Assembly (NCBI RefSeq): GCF_021347895.1 | Contig: NC_067120.1 | Location: 22,553,361-22,617,360, forward strand | DNA: 64,000 nucleotides | Source: Acanthochromis polyacanthus | Taxonomy: Eukaryota > Chordata > Actinopteri > Pomacentridae | Direction of reading: 5' to 3' | Shown: positions 11,381-24,014 of the stretch, piece by piece | How the letters are laid out: every line of letters begins with the position of its first letter | Position numbering within the stretch: position 1 is the stretch's first letter | Program-made: the position numbers and the translations under genes | The notes under the pieces: model-generated | What the model saw: only the letters and a program-made list of their open reading frames with translations | What the model was told of the DNA's origin: nothing | Database searches by the model: none

Positions 11381-14300
11381 TATGAGTTCTGTCATACGAG
11401 CATTTTGTGAAGTTGCTCATGTGTCAACTACTTACATCCAAACGAAACATAAACATATTTTCAAAACAGTAGCAACTTTCAGCAAAGGTTAAGGGATCAT
11501 ACTACTCAGTACAAAGCGGCTGTGAAGCGCTTAGGTTTAACAGAGTTCACTAACAATTCTGAGAAGGTCTCTCACTGAGATTTCTCAGTTTTTGTATTCA
11601 GTGTGACCATAATTAATGCAGATTGATGTTGCTTTATACGAATGGCAGACACAGGAAAAGTTTGATCATTCCCTCCACAAACCACACAAAGTAAACACAC
11701 TACAGTGATGTGGATCTTTTGTGTTCAGTTGTCATTTTCGTACCTGACACATCCTCTGAGTGCAAGTTGCCACTAGCACTGATGATGTTGTCCTTTATTC
11801 TTCTCTAAATGACATATATCATGAATGCACTTTGTTCTCTGCACTGTATTGCTCATGGTGTTTCAATGATAAAAGCCATTTCCTCAGTGGTATCAGCACA
11901 GTCTGACATACAAGAGCGATAAGAGGTGAATTTTTAATTTTTTTTGTACCTCTTTGTATTACTTCAAGGTTTCCTCTAAAAAAAAATTCCATCAAGCTCA
12001 CAATGAAGCCAAGACGTCCGTCTACATACCCTCTAACATGTTATTGAGGCAAAACAACCCCCCTGAGGCCATGTGTATGATTGGGGCCGCTGAAATTAGA
12101 TAAACCGCCAACATCCCACTGTGTTTGTTGTGAGAGATCCTGCTGCCAAAACATTTGACAAGAATGTCACACAGAAAACCGCCGCCACTCCGGCAAAGCT
12201 GCCAGCCCTGGCATCTGACCTCTCGGCGCGTCCGAGCAGCAACAAGTGCTTTCCATCTCCACTGACTGCTCAACCTGTCAATCTGCCTATTCAAAGGTTT
12301 CCCCTTTCCCCAGGAAAAGCTCATTTTCCTTTCCCCTTGGCCCAGTCAGTCAGTGTCACTTCAGTTTAGATTTCACTGCCTCCCTGCAGCCTTGCACTGA
12401 AGCTCCTGCGGAGGGAGTTCTGTCTGCTGTTGTGGACCTGCTGTCCAATTAACACTGTAGGGAACAAGGGATTAAAAAACAACTTTCTGCTGGGTAGCTG
12501 GGTCCATGCCTGTGCCCCATATCAACACAAAGCAGTTAAACTGTTTTCACATGGAGACTTTCTAAATGTGTACTTTCAGGAAATACACTGAAAATCATTA
12601 CAAACATTGTTTTTTTTTTTTGTTTTTTTTTATGAAGCAGAGAACAAAGAAAAAAAGAGAAACTCAGAGCAAATATGTTTCTCCAATAGGTCATGTGGGC
12701 AGATTTTTGAGTCATGTTCATTAGGGTTTTTTTTCACAGTTTTAAGTGTTCAGTACCCAGATGTCCTCCAGAGAGCTGCCTGTTTACAAGAACCCTGTTA
12801 GGCCTGTGGTCTGCCAACATCACAGAGGGGCTGAATCTTAATGCAGCCTGATGCTTGTCTAGCCTCCAATCTGCTACAGATTGCAGGGCCTGTCTGTGAG
12901 AGTAATGAGAGTCTGGTTCTGCCACAGAGATTTCCTCAAAGACTGTTGGATTAGGAATTCACAGGAGCCTCTGCTCCGGCAAGACGGCAACCCCCTTTTC
13001 CTTGCAGATCAATTCTAATTTTGCTCACCATGTCGATATCCTGCTCATGGCTCTCTTTCATTTAGGCTTACTTGCTGTTTCGAATCATCTAGTCTTTTAG
13101 CTATGTTACTTCAGTTTACTTGATAGCAACTTCCTGGTTTATCAAGTGGTTTGATAGCATGTGATTACACTATAAGCAGGAGTGTCCTGCGTAACACTCT
13201 AGTCACCAAATTGCAGAGTGACAGTTTCTTTAGCTTTAAGCAGATGTATGTGCTTTGGTGCATATGTTCCTTTTCTATTAGATAATTAGAAAGTTTGTTT
13301 CTATAAGAAGGTCCCTTGAGGCGTTTTTATACTTACTGCCCTTCTCCTATGGATGACTCACAACATCCTCTTGATGTATTGCAATTTTTCCTGGCTTTCA
13401 CATCAGATGTCAGGTTACCAGTGTGAGAGCATGTTATTGCAGCAGAGAAATTGCCTGAGGCAACATATTAAAACAGGGTCACAGGCTAGCTTTCCCCAGG
13501 GCACCTTGTCAAATTTTGGTTCCGATGTAACAAGTGTGTTTCAGGTGACGGAGACATGTATGCACAGACGCCTCTCATCAGAATGAAAAATGATGACATG
13601 TAGAGTCTGACTGCATCAATAAATTAACTGCAGATATTTTAATTCACCTTGGAAAAATAATCTCGCAGTTTTTGATTAGTATATTTGGCAAACCTCAGTG
13701 GAGTCCTCATTCACAGATGAAGACACTGAAGATATGAATTGATAAAAATGGAATTGCTTCTGTTACTTCTTTATAAAAGAGCTTGAGTCATGAAGATAAG
13801 TGCAGATCTTCCAACTGTTTCCCCTTCTTTGCACATTTGTTTTGCATCACACTTCATCATTAACTGGAGATGGAACACAGAATGAAAAAGCTGCCCGTAT
13901 CATAAAAGGAGACAAACACGCTGGGGATGCACTATCCCTATCAGTCTAACCTTAAAAGCCTCACTGAGAGCCTGGTTCCATCAAAGAAATTATGACTTTC
14001 AACAACTCTTAAAGCTGCATCTTGTCCTCTGGCTGCCATGTTCTGCCCCAAACACAGAAATCAGTAATCAGAGTACCATATATGTGGGATGAAAGGAAGT
14101 TGGACTCTTTTGGGAGTGACATTAGTGGAAAAAGAGCTTGCCAGACTAGCCCTAAAAAGGGCAGATGTACCTGCTATCAAATGGCAGAATGTAGCTATCA
14201 ACCCCATAATCACAAAATTGTCCTCAACAAAGGCAGCCAAAGCTTTTTTGTCATTTCCTGTAGGTTATGAGTAGCCGAGTAGAAAATTGCCTGGCATGGG

Positions 14301-17192
14301 CTCTTAGTTACGTACCTGCTTCTGTAGCACCTTTGCCCAATCTTTCTGTTTGCCAAAGCCCATTTCTGGTCCTCTGACTTGCCAAGTTTCATCAAATTTT
14401 CTGGATGGCAGCTTTTATCACAATAGCACTAATCACTCCTTCCTCAGGCTACAGTAATGTGGCGCTAAAGAGACATGACATGACAAGTGGGAAACCTCTA
14501 AATGGATATGAACCATGATTTAGAACAAAGTAGATAGCAAGGGGACTGGAGTAAAGATAGCGTAGCAAAACAGCCTTTCACTTGATCAAATTAACCAATT
14601 ACATTAAAGTTAGAACAGATTCTCTTTTGAATTAGGCATCCTTGACCATTTATTAAACTCATACTGAAAAATATCATTTCAAACATCCCATAGATACTAT
14701 TCAAAAAAGGCTTTAACAAATACACAACCTGACTCAAATGAAAATGAGACTGTCTGGACTCAGCAGGTGAATAAGCCAACGACCTTTGTCAAAGGACGAG
14801 ATTTCCTCGACTTGAAGAGCAGAACAATGGGCACGCACTCTGTCCCAAATGCTTTGTCTCAGGAATACCTAATGCACTGCTTTGCTGGAGAGAGGCCAGA
14901 TAATAAAGCTCAGTCAGGATCAGTGAAGCCAGCCTCCACTGACTCTACCCCCATTGTTGGATGCCTCGCTCCCTGGGAGTCGCTGTACGTTATCAGTGAT
15001 CATCAAAGGCACTGTCAGGAAAGTGTGGAACTGGGGCTTCCACAGGCTGTCCGAGACGCCAGACACATTCAAATGAGACAGGCTTATTAATTCTTCAAAA
15101 GCCACACGGATTCCTTTTCCCCAAGACTCATTTTGGTACATTTAAGGATGATAAAAGCTCAGCCAGGGAGCTCTCCCGCCTCTCTCCGCTGTCTCTCTTT
15201 TTCTTTCTCACACATACATCATACATAATGTAGGCGCATGCGTTCAGAAGATCTCAAGAAGATATTACTTTAGGCTTTTAAATAGGTGTCATGTTTCAAA
15301 TACTTTTGTCAAAATGGAAATAAGGACATTTCATGGACAAAAATTCAAAGTTATAAGAGCACATAGCGAAACCTACGCTTTGCTGTTTATCTTTTTCATG
15401 GCTGAGCTTTTTCTGCTGTCAATAGGGTCAGGCTGCTCTTAGTAATAAATGTGTTTATGATATAATCCTATATCAAGAGGGCTAGTGCTAGAGAAGTACA
15501 TGGCTGTTCAGAATAACAACATTCCCAGAAACAGAAGGTTTAAAAGAAAAAGAAAAAACTTCACTGGCACTGAGTTTCTTCTGATGCAGTTGCTTCAGTT
15601 ACTCAGTTGACATACGAAGGAGACAAAGTCGTTAATTCTGGAAAATGAAGCAGCCAATTCCTCCCCAACTAATAACTGTTTCACTGAAAGAAAATGGAAT
15701 CGCACACAATGAGAGCTGTTTTAATAGGAGGGAACAGAGGAGGACAAAGCCTTAAAATTCATTACAACTTTTTTTTTTTTGCATTTCCTCTATACTGCTA
15801 GGCATTGGATTATATGTGGAACATCAAAAGCTTTAATTATCTTAATTACTGTTACAATTGCAAGCAGGAAAACTCCTTGAAATCAAAGGAAAATGCAAGG
15901 GTTTCAGTGGCAAAACTAGTCGTTAAAATGCACATAATTTGAATGTTATATGAGAACTTTAATTGGTTAATTCATGGTTATCAAGAGGCTTTCTTCATTA
16001 CAATTCAAGAGGCTCCTTCACGGTGGCCATATTTTCACTTAATGAACGGGATGCTTTTCCGCCCTCAGTGCAATAACTCATTGCACAGACGGGCTCATCA
16101 CCCCCACTCTACCTACACACTCAAAATTAATATGGCAGATCCTTTTGTTCAGAGCCGACAACCTGAATATTAGAAATACCTTGTCTGTTCACTTGTGACA
16201 CTGATTTATTGTGTGTACAACACTTTACCTGTCACGGTTCATTGAAATCTACTTCAATATTAATCTGATACTTCAAGTGGGATTTCAATTGTTTCCTTTT
16301 CCATAAACAACTAGACCTAAACATTCTGCATTAACTAAACTAGGCAAGACGTATGAACTTTAAAAGGCATTTCTTCCCTCATTAGCATTTCACATCATTC
16401 AACAGCATGAGACAGAGAAAGAAAGTTTGGAAACACAATTGTTCTTTTCCATACAGGCACTGTGCAGGTATTTCAAAAACAGACCTGGCATTCTTACCAA
16501 TTAGCTCAAAGCATTTCCCTTTGAGGTACAGCACAAAGAAGACAGGGAGGAAGCAGGTTGTTTGGTGTTTTCATTTCTATTTTGATGAAACGTGCTGCCT
16601 CCACTTTCGCAAGTGGACATGAAACACTCAAACTCCTCTCCTGATGAAGTGAATACAGTGTAGACACAAATACATGGACATGATCCAATCTATTTTGAGA
16701 AGAATCTGCAAATCACTTTATAAAATAAAAAAAATAAGCAACCTTTCACTGCCAGTATTGGTGATTGCCAATTACACAAATTAGGCTACCAGGAAGTTAC
16801 TTTAGAGAAAGTCCAGAGCATGAAATTATATTAAAAACCTAAAATTATCATCTCACGTTGGTATGTCTCTGCCAAGCCCTCAAGTTGCAGTTTACATCCA
16901 TGTCTGTCCAGACTCATAAAGTATGAGGTGAAGAATTAGAAGGAGTTTAGTAAAAAATATTGACTGTATTCATGTTTGGTCAATAAAGATGAATTTGGTA
17001 GAAGACAAAGTTACAACCACGGTGGAAGACTCTGCTTCGAATATGGATGCTGCTGCTACACTATGTTGAAGCTACAAATTCTGATGCTTCACAAACATTT
17101 CAAGGCGGGCACCAGTTCCAGCTCTGTCCAAGTGAGAAATCCGGTAACAACATTCCCCTCTGTTCTTCACTTATAGCATGAATGATGGCCAG
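11381..17192. other. Long unique non-coding stretch
   Basis: About 5.8 kb without a recognisable transposon or exon. It contains poly-T runs (about 12608-12630 and 15769-15780) and many short frames with no domain. Frames such as 14767-15090 (107 codons) show no family resemblance. Confidence 0.55.
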
Positions 17193-17203
17193 CAAAATGT
17201 TTT
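17193..17203. repeat. 11-bp target-site duplication (left) of the SINE
   Basis: CAAAATGTTTT occurs here and again at 17389-17399, exactly flanking the SINE, as expected for target-primed insertion. Confidence 0.85.
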
Positions 17204-17388
17204 GGTTATATTTTGGCTTTATTGACAGACAGCAGTGAGAGAGAGAGAGACAGAAAAGTGGGAGAAGAATTGGGGAAAGACCTGTCGCAAAGGGCTATGG
17301 GCTGATTCGAACCCATGGCTGCGGCATCGGGGACTATAGCCCCTGTTCACTGCCAACAGCTCAACCTTTAAAGCTACCAGGGCACCCA
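17204..17388 (-). mobile_element. tRNA-derived SINE, about 185 bp
   Basis: Read on the minus strand, the element starts GGGTGCCCTGGTAGC. It has an A-box-like region (complement of 17357-17378) and a good B box, GGGTTCGAATC (complement of 17304-17314), then a body rich in TCTCTCTC, and ends with TGTCAATAAAGCCAAAAT. The A and B boxes form an internal RNA polymerase III promoter derived from a tRNA. The tRNA-like head cannot form a functional tRNA because the acceptor and anticodon arms are degraded. The 11-bp duplications make both boundaries firm. A similar tRNA-headed repeat is common in fish genomes, from memory. Confidence 0.85.
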
Positions 17389-17399
17389 CAAAATGTTTT

Positions 17400-17986
17400 T
17401 TCAAATGTCACAGTGTTGTTGACCTTTGACCTTTTTCATATAAAATGGTGGCACTTAATCATTTTGTTCATTTAGACTTTTGTTTTAAATTTAAACTGTA
17501 ACAAAAAAGGTGTAATACTTAAGACCAACAATGGATGTCATAGTAAAATCAAATAACTTCATTCTTAAGTCCAAGTGAATGCTTGTGTGAAATGTGAAGA
17601 AATGTCAGCAATGTAGAGGCATATGAACCACATACTCAGCTGAGAAGCCACTGCACTCTCTGGTTCAAAAACCCAAGTCTGTTGTACCTCTGACCATAGG
17701 CAGCATCTGTGATCGGTGTTGTGAGAAGTGTAGTTCTATGCACCTGTAACCAACTCCAACAGCGGCGTCACAGTGTACTGACACACCCTGGAGTGCATGT
17801 CTCCCTCACAGTAGCAAGCTGAACTCCTAAAGCACTCGAGGTCAACAAAAACAAGACTTTCAGATGGTGTTTACTTTGTTTATGACAGTTCATACTTTAT
17901 AGTTTGAGCAGTGGAAAACCAGACCTTAGATTCTCCTTATTTCCAGCATTTTTACCAGTCGACGCAGAGAATTAGACTGATAATCC
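17400..17986. other. Non-coding, no feature recognised
   Basis: Unique sequence between the SINE and family A copy b. No exon or repeat noticed. Confidence 0.55.
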
Positions 17987-18612
17987 CTCCGCCAAGGAAT
18001 AGCAAAATTATGTGACAATCAGCGTACGTTTTTCTGCCTGTTTGTCTGTCCGTCTGTCTGTCTGTCTGTCCGTTCGCAATATAACTCAAAAATTTTCAGG
18101 CAAGGACAGAAATGACACAAGGACCAAGTGATTCGATTTTGGCAGTGATGTGGCTTATTGTCTGGATCCACAATTTTGTCGAAGATTTCTCTGTCCTTGC
18201 GAGATAGCGCCACGGCATCACTGTAACTATAGCTACAAGTGAACACTACGTCAGCTGCCTGCTGACGATCACATGATTGCGATCCTGCTACAAATCCACT
18301 TCATTTTCCTTGTATCGGAAATGATACAAGAACAATTGATTTTAATTGTGGGGGTGTGTCCAAGTCCCATAAATTCCCGCCATCCGCTGCATATTTAGGT
18401 CACGAGATTCGATATCCGTACATAACGTACACATGCATATTGCACACCTGTGCTCAGCGCAAGGTCATTTCGCTTGTGGGTACATCTATATTAAATTGCC
18501 ATATTCTATTCTGCTGGGATTTCTGACACATATTTTTTCAAGATTTCAGTCGTCGGAAGTGATGCAACAACTGAGCAACCTTGGCGGAGTACTGTGCTCT
18601 CTGAGTACTTTT
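17987..18612 (+). repeat. Family A interspersed repeat, copy b
   Basis: This is the best-preserved family A copy. It begins CTCCGCCAAGG (17987-17997) and carries the complementary CCTTGGCGGAG (18579-18589) near its other end, giving 11-bp perfect terminal inverted repeats. The right motif is followed by ACTGTGCTCTCTGAGTACTT, which is conserved in copies a, d and e, so the true right border may lie beyond the inverted repeat. A degenerate (TCTG)n run (18037-18070) lies near the left end. No coding capacity. Confidence 0.85.
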
Positions 18613-20140
18613 ATTGCTTCAACTGTAGCAAGGCTGTAATCCATAGCTAACAGAGGCAGATGGCTAAAGTTAAAGCTGGAGTGTGCAATGTATTCTACAT
18701 GCATTTTTCTTACATTTGTTTAAAGTCTATTAACAATCATCAATAAATCAAGTATTTGATAAAAGAAAACTGTCTATTCCTGCAAAAAGCTGTCCAATCG
18801 TTGCATTTGATCTGCCCGACATAATCGAGTGGACTACAGTACGTTCCTACTTGCACGCACTCTGTCCATGCACTCATTGCACATCACTAGAGTCTTCCAC
18901 AAGACTAAGAGGACACATTGATGAGCAGATAGGCAGAGAAAATACAGCTACATTTCATAAATCCACCTAAGCCAGTAACATCTTACACTGCTAAACCTTC
19001 CAGATGATCTTGCCCATTTATTTATTCGCGTGTCTTTCAGTGCTCTATGTGGTCTCCATCCTCCTCCAGTTTCTGGGGTAAGTTCAGACATAAAGGTGTA
19101 TCTATTCACTGCCTATCAGCATTGTAACCTAGTTGTGAGCTAATGCCATTTGATTTATCTCATCTTACTCTATATACATAATGGGATATTTTGCACATAT
19201 AGTGATACAGCCTATTTGTGTGTTTATACATAAGGCAGTTTTAATGTGCCACCTTCCTCCTCACAAATGCTCTTCTTATGGATTACTCCTCTCGCTGCAC
19301 TGACAATGTATGCTCATGTGTTATTTGAATAGCAGCTTTGGAGAAAATCATAAGGGGAGAAGGGCAGATTTTTGTGGTGTTTGCTTTCCAAATTCTGTTT
19401 ATTCACGTTGGTTTCTACAATTATCTAGCTTTAACAAAAATGGCAAATTCTGCATCCATTTGCATTTACCTGAATATCTATGTAGCCAGTGCGAAAAGGC
19501 CGATGAACGGGGGGCAGCCTTAGGAAGTGCCATGCCCTCTTGTCTCAGTAGTGTCCCGATAATGTGGTGGGGCTCGCCCTGAGGTGCAGTGGATCTCACT
19601 ACAGGAGCAGATGATACTCACACAGGTCGACTCTTTAGGGCACAAAGCCCAGTTGACTTGTTCAGCAAAGCCAGCAGTGACTGCCAGGGGGTTAGAGGTT
19701 AGCGTAAGCTGCTCTGGGCCACCGCAGCCCACTGACTCTGAACAGCAGGGTCAGCTGTGGGACTGCAGAACCCCTCTTCAAGGTAAAGCACTCGAACAGA
19801 AACACACTAACAAAAGCATGATAACTGGAGGGAGAAAAGAAATAGAAAAAGCCTTTCATGGGGATTACGGTTGCTGTCAGCGTGTAAAAGGTAGGATTTC
19901 ATTTGAATCACACAACTTAGACATACAAGTAAAGACTTGCAAAAGCACAATGCATATGACTGCTTAATGTGGCCGATGTTATGGTGTGAGATCTGTCTGT
20001 CAAGGAGGCATCAGATCCTATTTAGGAGGCCTATTTCATAAATTAATGCTTGATTTGTTAGATTATTTTTATTCAAGAGCACACATTCACAAGTTTTATC
20101 AGTAGCAAAAACAGAGTCTCTATGTGCAGCTATATTCACA
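18613..20140. other. Non-coding, no feature recognised
   Basis: Unique sequence. A 127-codon plus-strand frame at 19584-19967 and overlapping minus-strand frames show no domain and are treated as chance. Confidence 0.5.
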
Positions 20141-21356
20141 TACAGCGGTGGAAAAAAGTTTCCGGACACCCCATGCATTTGTGAAATATTGCATTAAGAA
20201 TCACTCTTAGGCCTTCAAGTGCAATTTCTTTTAGTATAATCACAGCCATAATACTAAACACATCCTAAAAAAGCTATTAAAATTTTAAAATTGATTGGTT
20301 CCATAAAAATATGAAAGAAATTTTGAGTATTGGGTCATTTTGGTACCAGAGATCCACTAATGAAGGTTGTGCTTTTTAATTAAAAGACTGGATTTTTGTT
20401 GCAATGCTTCATGTCTATATAAAGTCAGCACATATGAAAGTTATTCAGCGACAAAAGTGACTAAAACAAGGAACCTAACACAGAAAATAAACCTGAAGAT
20501 ACAGATTCTCAGCCAGGAAGGGTACAGCTGCTGCCAGATAGCCAGGAAGTGCAGATGCAGACCTTCAGCAGTTTGGATACGCTCTGCAGAAATACAGACA
20601 AACCAACAGCTTGGAAGACAAACCAAGATATGGCCGTCCAAGGGTTTCTTCGGCAAGAAATGACCACATCCTGATTTGCATGTGCCGGGATGCATGAGTG
20701 CTACTGGTGTTGGTCATCTCATTGTCTGTGATGGCACAGTGAACTCTGCCAAATATTGTGCATTCTCAAAACCCACACGCTCCCTTCTGCATGTGCACTG
20801 TTCTGTTGAGGTCAAAATTGGATGTCTCAACAAGATAATGCCCCTTGCCACACATCCAAGGCCAGTAGAACTTGGCTGCAGGAGCGCGGTAGTCAGATCT
20901 TAGAGTGTCCAGCTCAATCCCCAGACATGAGCCCCATTGAAAACCTGTGGCAGATTATCAAAAGGTCTGTTTCGAAGAGTAAATCAAAGAATTTAGTCAA
21001 ATTAAAAGCAGTAATTCAAGAAGAATGGGACAAGATTACCCCTCAGTAGTGTGAAAGGCTCATGGGGAACATGCCAGTCAGGATTAGAGCTCTACTGAGT
21101 GCTAATGGCAGGACAGCTAAATATTCATTTGATGATGTGATGATTTATTTTTTGCTCAGTTTTGAACACATTCTCTGTTATATGTTGACTTTGATACCGA
21201 GAATGTTGAGAAGTGACATACTGAAACTGTGAAGAATTTATTTTTGTTCTTTTTTTCTGTAAACATAAAAGAAAAAAAATATAATTTGTATTTGTTTGTG
21301 TCTGTCGAATGCAGTCACACTTTTTGAAACACAAAAAAGATTTTTCCACGAACGCT
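20141..21356 (+). mobile_element. Tc1-like DNA transposon, internally deleted
   Basis: The left end TACAGCGGTGGAAAAAAGTT starts at a TA dinucleotide. The right end contains the complementary TTTTTCCAC (21341-21349), with the outermost bases mutated. About 1.2 kb separates the ends, somewhat short for a full Tc1 element, which agrees with the internal deletion in the transposase. Both the 5' untranslated region and the transposase reading frame are recognisable. Confidence 0.82.
20448..21128 (+). pseudogene. Tc1-like transposase, deleted and frameshifted
   Basis: The N-terminal part, KTRNLTQK to about residue 60, contains the first helix-turn-helix (SQEGYSCCQIARKCRCRPSA). A gap follows at about 20640-20690, removing the second DNA-binding subdomain and the first catalytic Asp. 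The frame resumes at MSATGVGHLIVCDG (20694 onwards), shifts, and then gives SQQDNAPCHTSKA with the second catalytic Asp intact, QSPDMSPIENLW with the catalytic Glu intact, and a tail ending GRTAKYSF near 21126. Two of the three DDE residues survive. Length is clearly below the roughly 340 residues usual for Tc1 transposases. Not functional. Confidence 0.85.
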
Positions 21357-22765
21357 TCATGATAATATTTGCGATCAGCGCTCAGGCCTACAGCTACTAC
21401 AGCAGAGACCCCACCAGTCTGTATGTCATTTCCATATTTGCGTAGTGAGTGGGGGAAAAAAATGCATTATGAAATCAAGACCAAACGCATTTGCTGACAT
21501 ATTAATGAAGCCCGATGGCTAAGAGAGACAGTGCAACTACACAGATACATCTCTTTAGCCCCGAGCATGTTAACAGCCGTGTCAGTTTTCCTTGACAAAG
21601 TCCCTCAAGGCTGCTGGTGCAAAAGATACTTGAGTTTGAGGAGTGGGGGAGTTGGAGGGTAGAGAGCTCCTCCCTCAATGCCACCTCTCCGCACGAAAAG
21701 ATAATTGTCTCCTCCTTACCGAGAGAGATGGGTGTATTTCTGTGACCTATACTAGGTACTCTTCCCCTCTCCTGCACAGCCTGAGATGTCACAGTGGTTT
21801 TCCATAATTACTTTTGCTGATAGAGGTGAGAGAGGACATTTGCATCAGATGAGGCGCCGAGTGGTTGGGTCTCCCCACTCGCCATATGCAGCTTTTAATG
21901 TCACCGTAATCTCTAAAGGTTAGCACTGGCAGCACCACTGTATATCTCCACAACTAGCTGAATCAGTGGTTTGGAAATAGGTTTGACATTGAGTTCGGGT
22001 AAATGCAAGAACACACACAGTCACAAACACACACACATAAACACAAAACAAGTACAAAGGAAAACACTTTAAAAGAGATGTTGTGCATCTTCACTCACTC
22101 CGACGTCTTTTGTTGTCCCTCTACACTAACATTTGGAGCGAGATTGGCAAGGTCAGGGCACGATTTCAGGATCTGTCTCTTAGAAAACTCTGTGGACAAT
22201 AGAGATAAACATACAGAACAAATACTCCTTGCACCTTTGTTGTCAGAGGTGGTTTTCACCTTTTAGCATCTGCTGCTTAAAGCTGTAATTTGCCTGAAGA
22301 TGTTGTAACACTGTACACGTTTTCAACATCAATGTTCTGAGGCTGGCTTGTTATTTTTTAAAATTATGGGCTCACATTCAATGGAAAAAAATGCTAATTT
22401 TCAAGAAAATTTTTCAAATTTGACAAAAGTATAAATAAAACATAAATAAACAAATAAGTAAAACATTTTAAACGCTCATCATAGCTTTTCTATTCTAGTT
22501 GTTAACAGTTGTTGGATTGTAGTCAATACCACTTCAGACAAATCCAGCTGGGTCCAGAAGTGGTTAACTTAGTTTATTTGGTCTGAGAAGAAGGTAGAAA
22601 TGAAGTGTTCTTTCACGATGTCTTTGTGGTATTCAGGGCCACAGCTGCCACCGAGGACAGAAAGGCCATGCTCTCTGGTTTACATGCACACAAATTACAC
22701 GCGGTGTTATATACACACAGCAGGCTCAACAAATTCAGTCTTTCTCTGGCGGTGTGGTATTTGGC
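21357..22765. other. Non-coding, no feature recognised
   Basis: Unique sequence with an imperfect CA-rich tract near 22005-22050. No exon or transposon recognised. Confidence 0.5.
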
Positions 22766-24014
22766 AGTACTCCACCAAGGCTGTTCATTCCCTCATATGG
22801 CATTGCCAGAAATGCAGCATTTGTTCATTAGTTATTGATGATCAGAAATCATGGAAACATAGAATGTGGCCATTTAATATAGATGTATCCACAGACAAAA
22901 TGATGACCTTGCACTGAGCACAGGCATGTGTTATTCATGTGTACGTTATGTACGGATATCGAATCACATGACCTAAATATGTAGCAGCGGGAATTGATGC
23001 GACTCAGAAAACCTCCCACAATTTAAATCAATTGTTCCTTGTATCATTTCAGACAGATAAGCCCCAATAAGTCCACAGTGGATTTGTAGTAGGATCGCAA
23101 TCGTGTGATCGTTAGCAGGAAGCTGACATAGCATTCACTTGTAGTCTTAGGGGCCGTTCACACGAGAACGCTTGTAGGTGAAAACGGCAAAATATTTCAA
23201 CAAAACACCCTACCGTTTATACGAGGACGGCGTTTTGGGGGCTTGAAAACGCAAAAATTTGAAACCGGCCTCCAGAGTGGAAAAGTAGAAAACGCTCCGC
23301 CGTTACGTTTCCGTCTAAACAGCAGAACGCAAAACTTTGCCGCGATCTGACCACGTCGCGCACGCGATTACGTCACATACGTGCTTTCGTTTGCCGGCCG
23401 GTACAAGGACGTAAACAAAGATGTGTGATTATTTCCATCCTTCATACCTTCAAGCAACTCTGGCAGCTCTATGTACACTACAGGAGTCGTACCAACAAAC
23501 GTACAGAATCTGTACAGATTCCATTCATGAACATTTACCGCGGCGGAGATCCGAAAAGGGAGATAGTAAGCATGCGTGTAGACATGGCAGAGTTTTATCA
23601 TAGCGCCACCCAGCTGCTTGGCATGCATATCCAATCGAATTCCACACACTATGGAGTCACCGTATATACGTAGATTTCCTTCAAAACCGCTCGTCTAAAC
23701 GTGAAATGACAAGACGCCACTTTTGCGTTTTCTGTTAGGATGGTCCTCGTATAAACGGCCCCTTAGTTACAGCGACACCGTGCCGCTATCTTGCAGTGAT
23801 ACAGAAATCTTTAACAAATCTGTAGGCCCAGACAATAAGTCACATCACTGCCAAAATCAAATCTAATCAGTTGGTCCTTTTGTAATTTCTGACCTTCCCT
23901 GAAAATTTCATCCAAATCCTTTAGTGTGTTTTTAAGTAATGTTGCGAACAGACAGACAACCAAACAAGCCAACAGCAATCATCATATAACTCTGCCATGT
24001 TCCTTAGCGGAGTA
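22766..24014 (-). repeat. Family A interspersed repeat, copy c (interrupted)
   Basis: In reverse orientation, with ends CTCCACCAAGG (22770-22780) and CCTTAGCGGAG (24002-24012), each one base away from the family motif. It is split by a 613-bp Harbinger-like MITE at 23150-23762. Without the insert the copy is about 630 bp, like copy b. The junction sequence reads straight through in uninterrupted copies e and f. Confidence 0.87.
23147..23765. mobile_element. PIF/Harbinger-like MITE with TTA target duplication
   Basis: The element proper is 23150-23762 (613 bp) flanked by TTA (23147-23149 and 23763-23765). Its ends GGGGCCGTTCACACGAGAAC and the complement of GTCCTCGTATAAACGGCCCC form about 20-bp imperfect inverted repeats. 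A third related motif, CCGTTTATACGAGGACGGCG, lies inside at about 23212-23231. The interior is conspicuously CpG-rich (for example CCACGTCGCGCACGCGATTA) compared with its host repeat. A 3-bp TWA duplication and GGG-type ends fit PIF/Harbinger. The plus-strand frames inside it (up to 82 codons) resemble no transposase, so it is non-autonomous. Confidence 0.88.

Noticed and set aside
17290..17388. Functional tRNA gene on the minus strand
   Set aside because: A and B boxes exist, but no cloverleaf with acceptor and anticodon arms forms, and the unit sits inside a SINE with target duplications and a SINE body.
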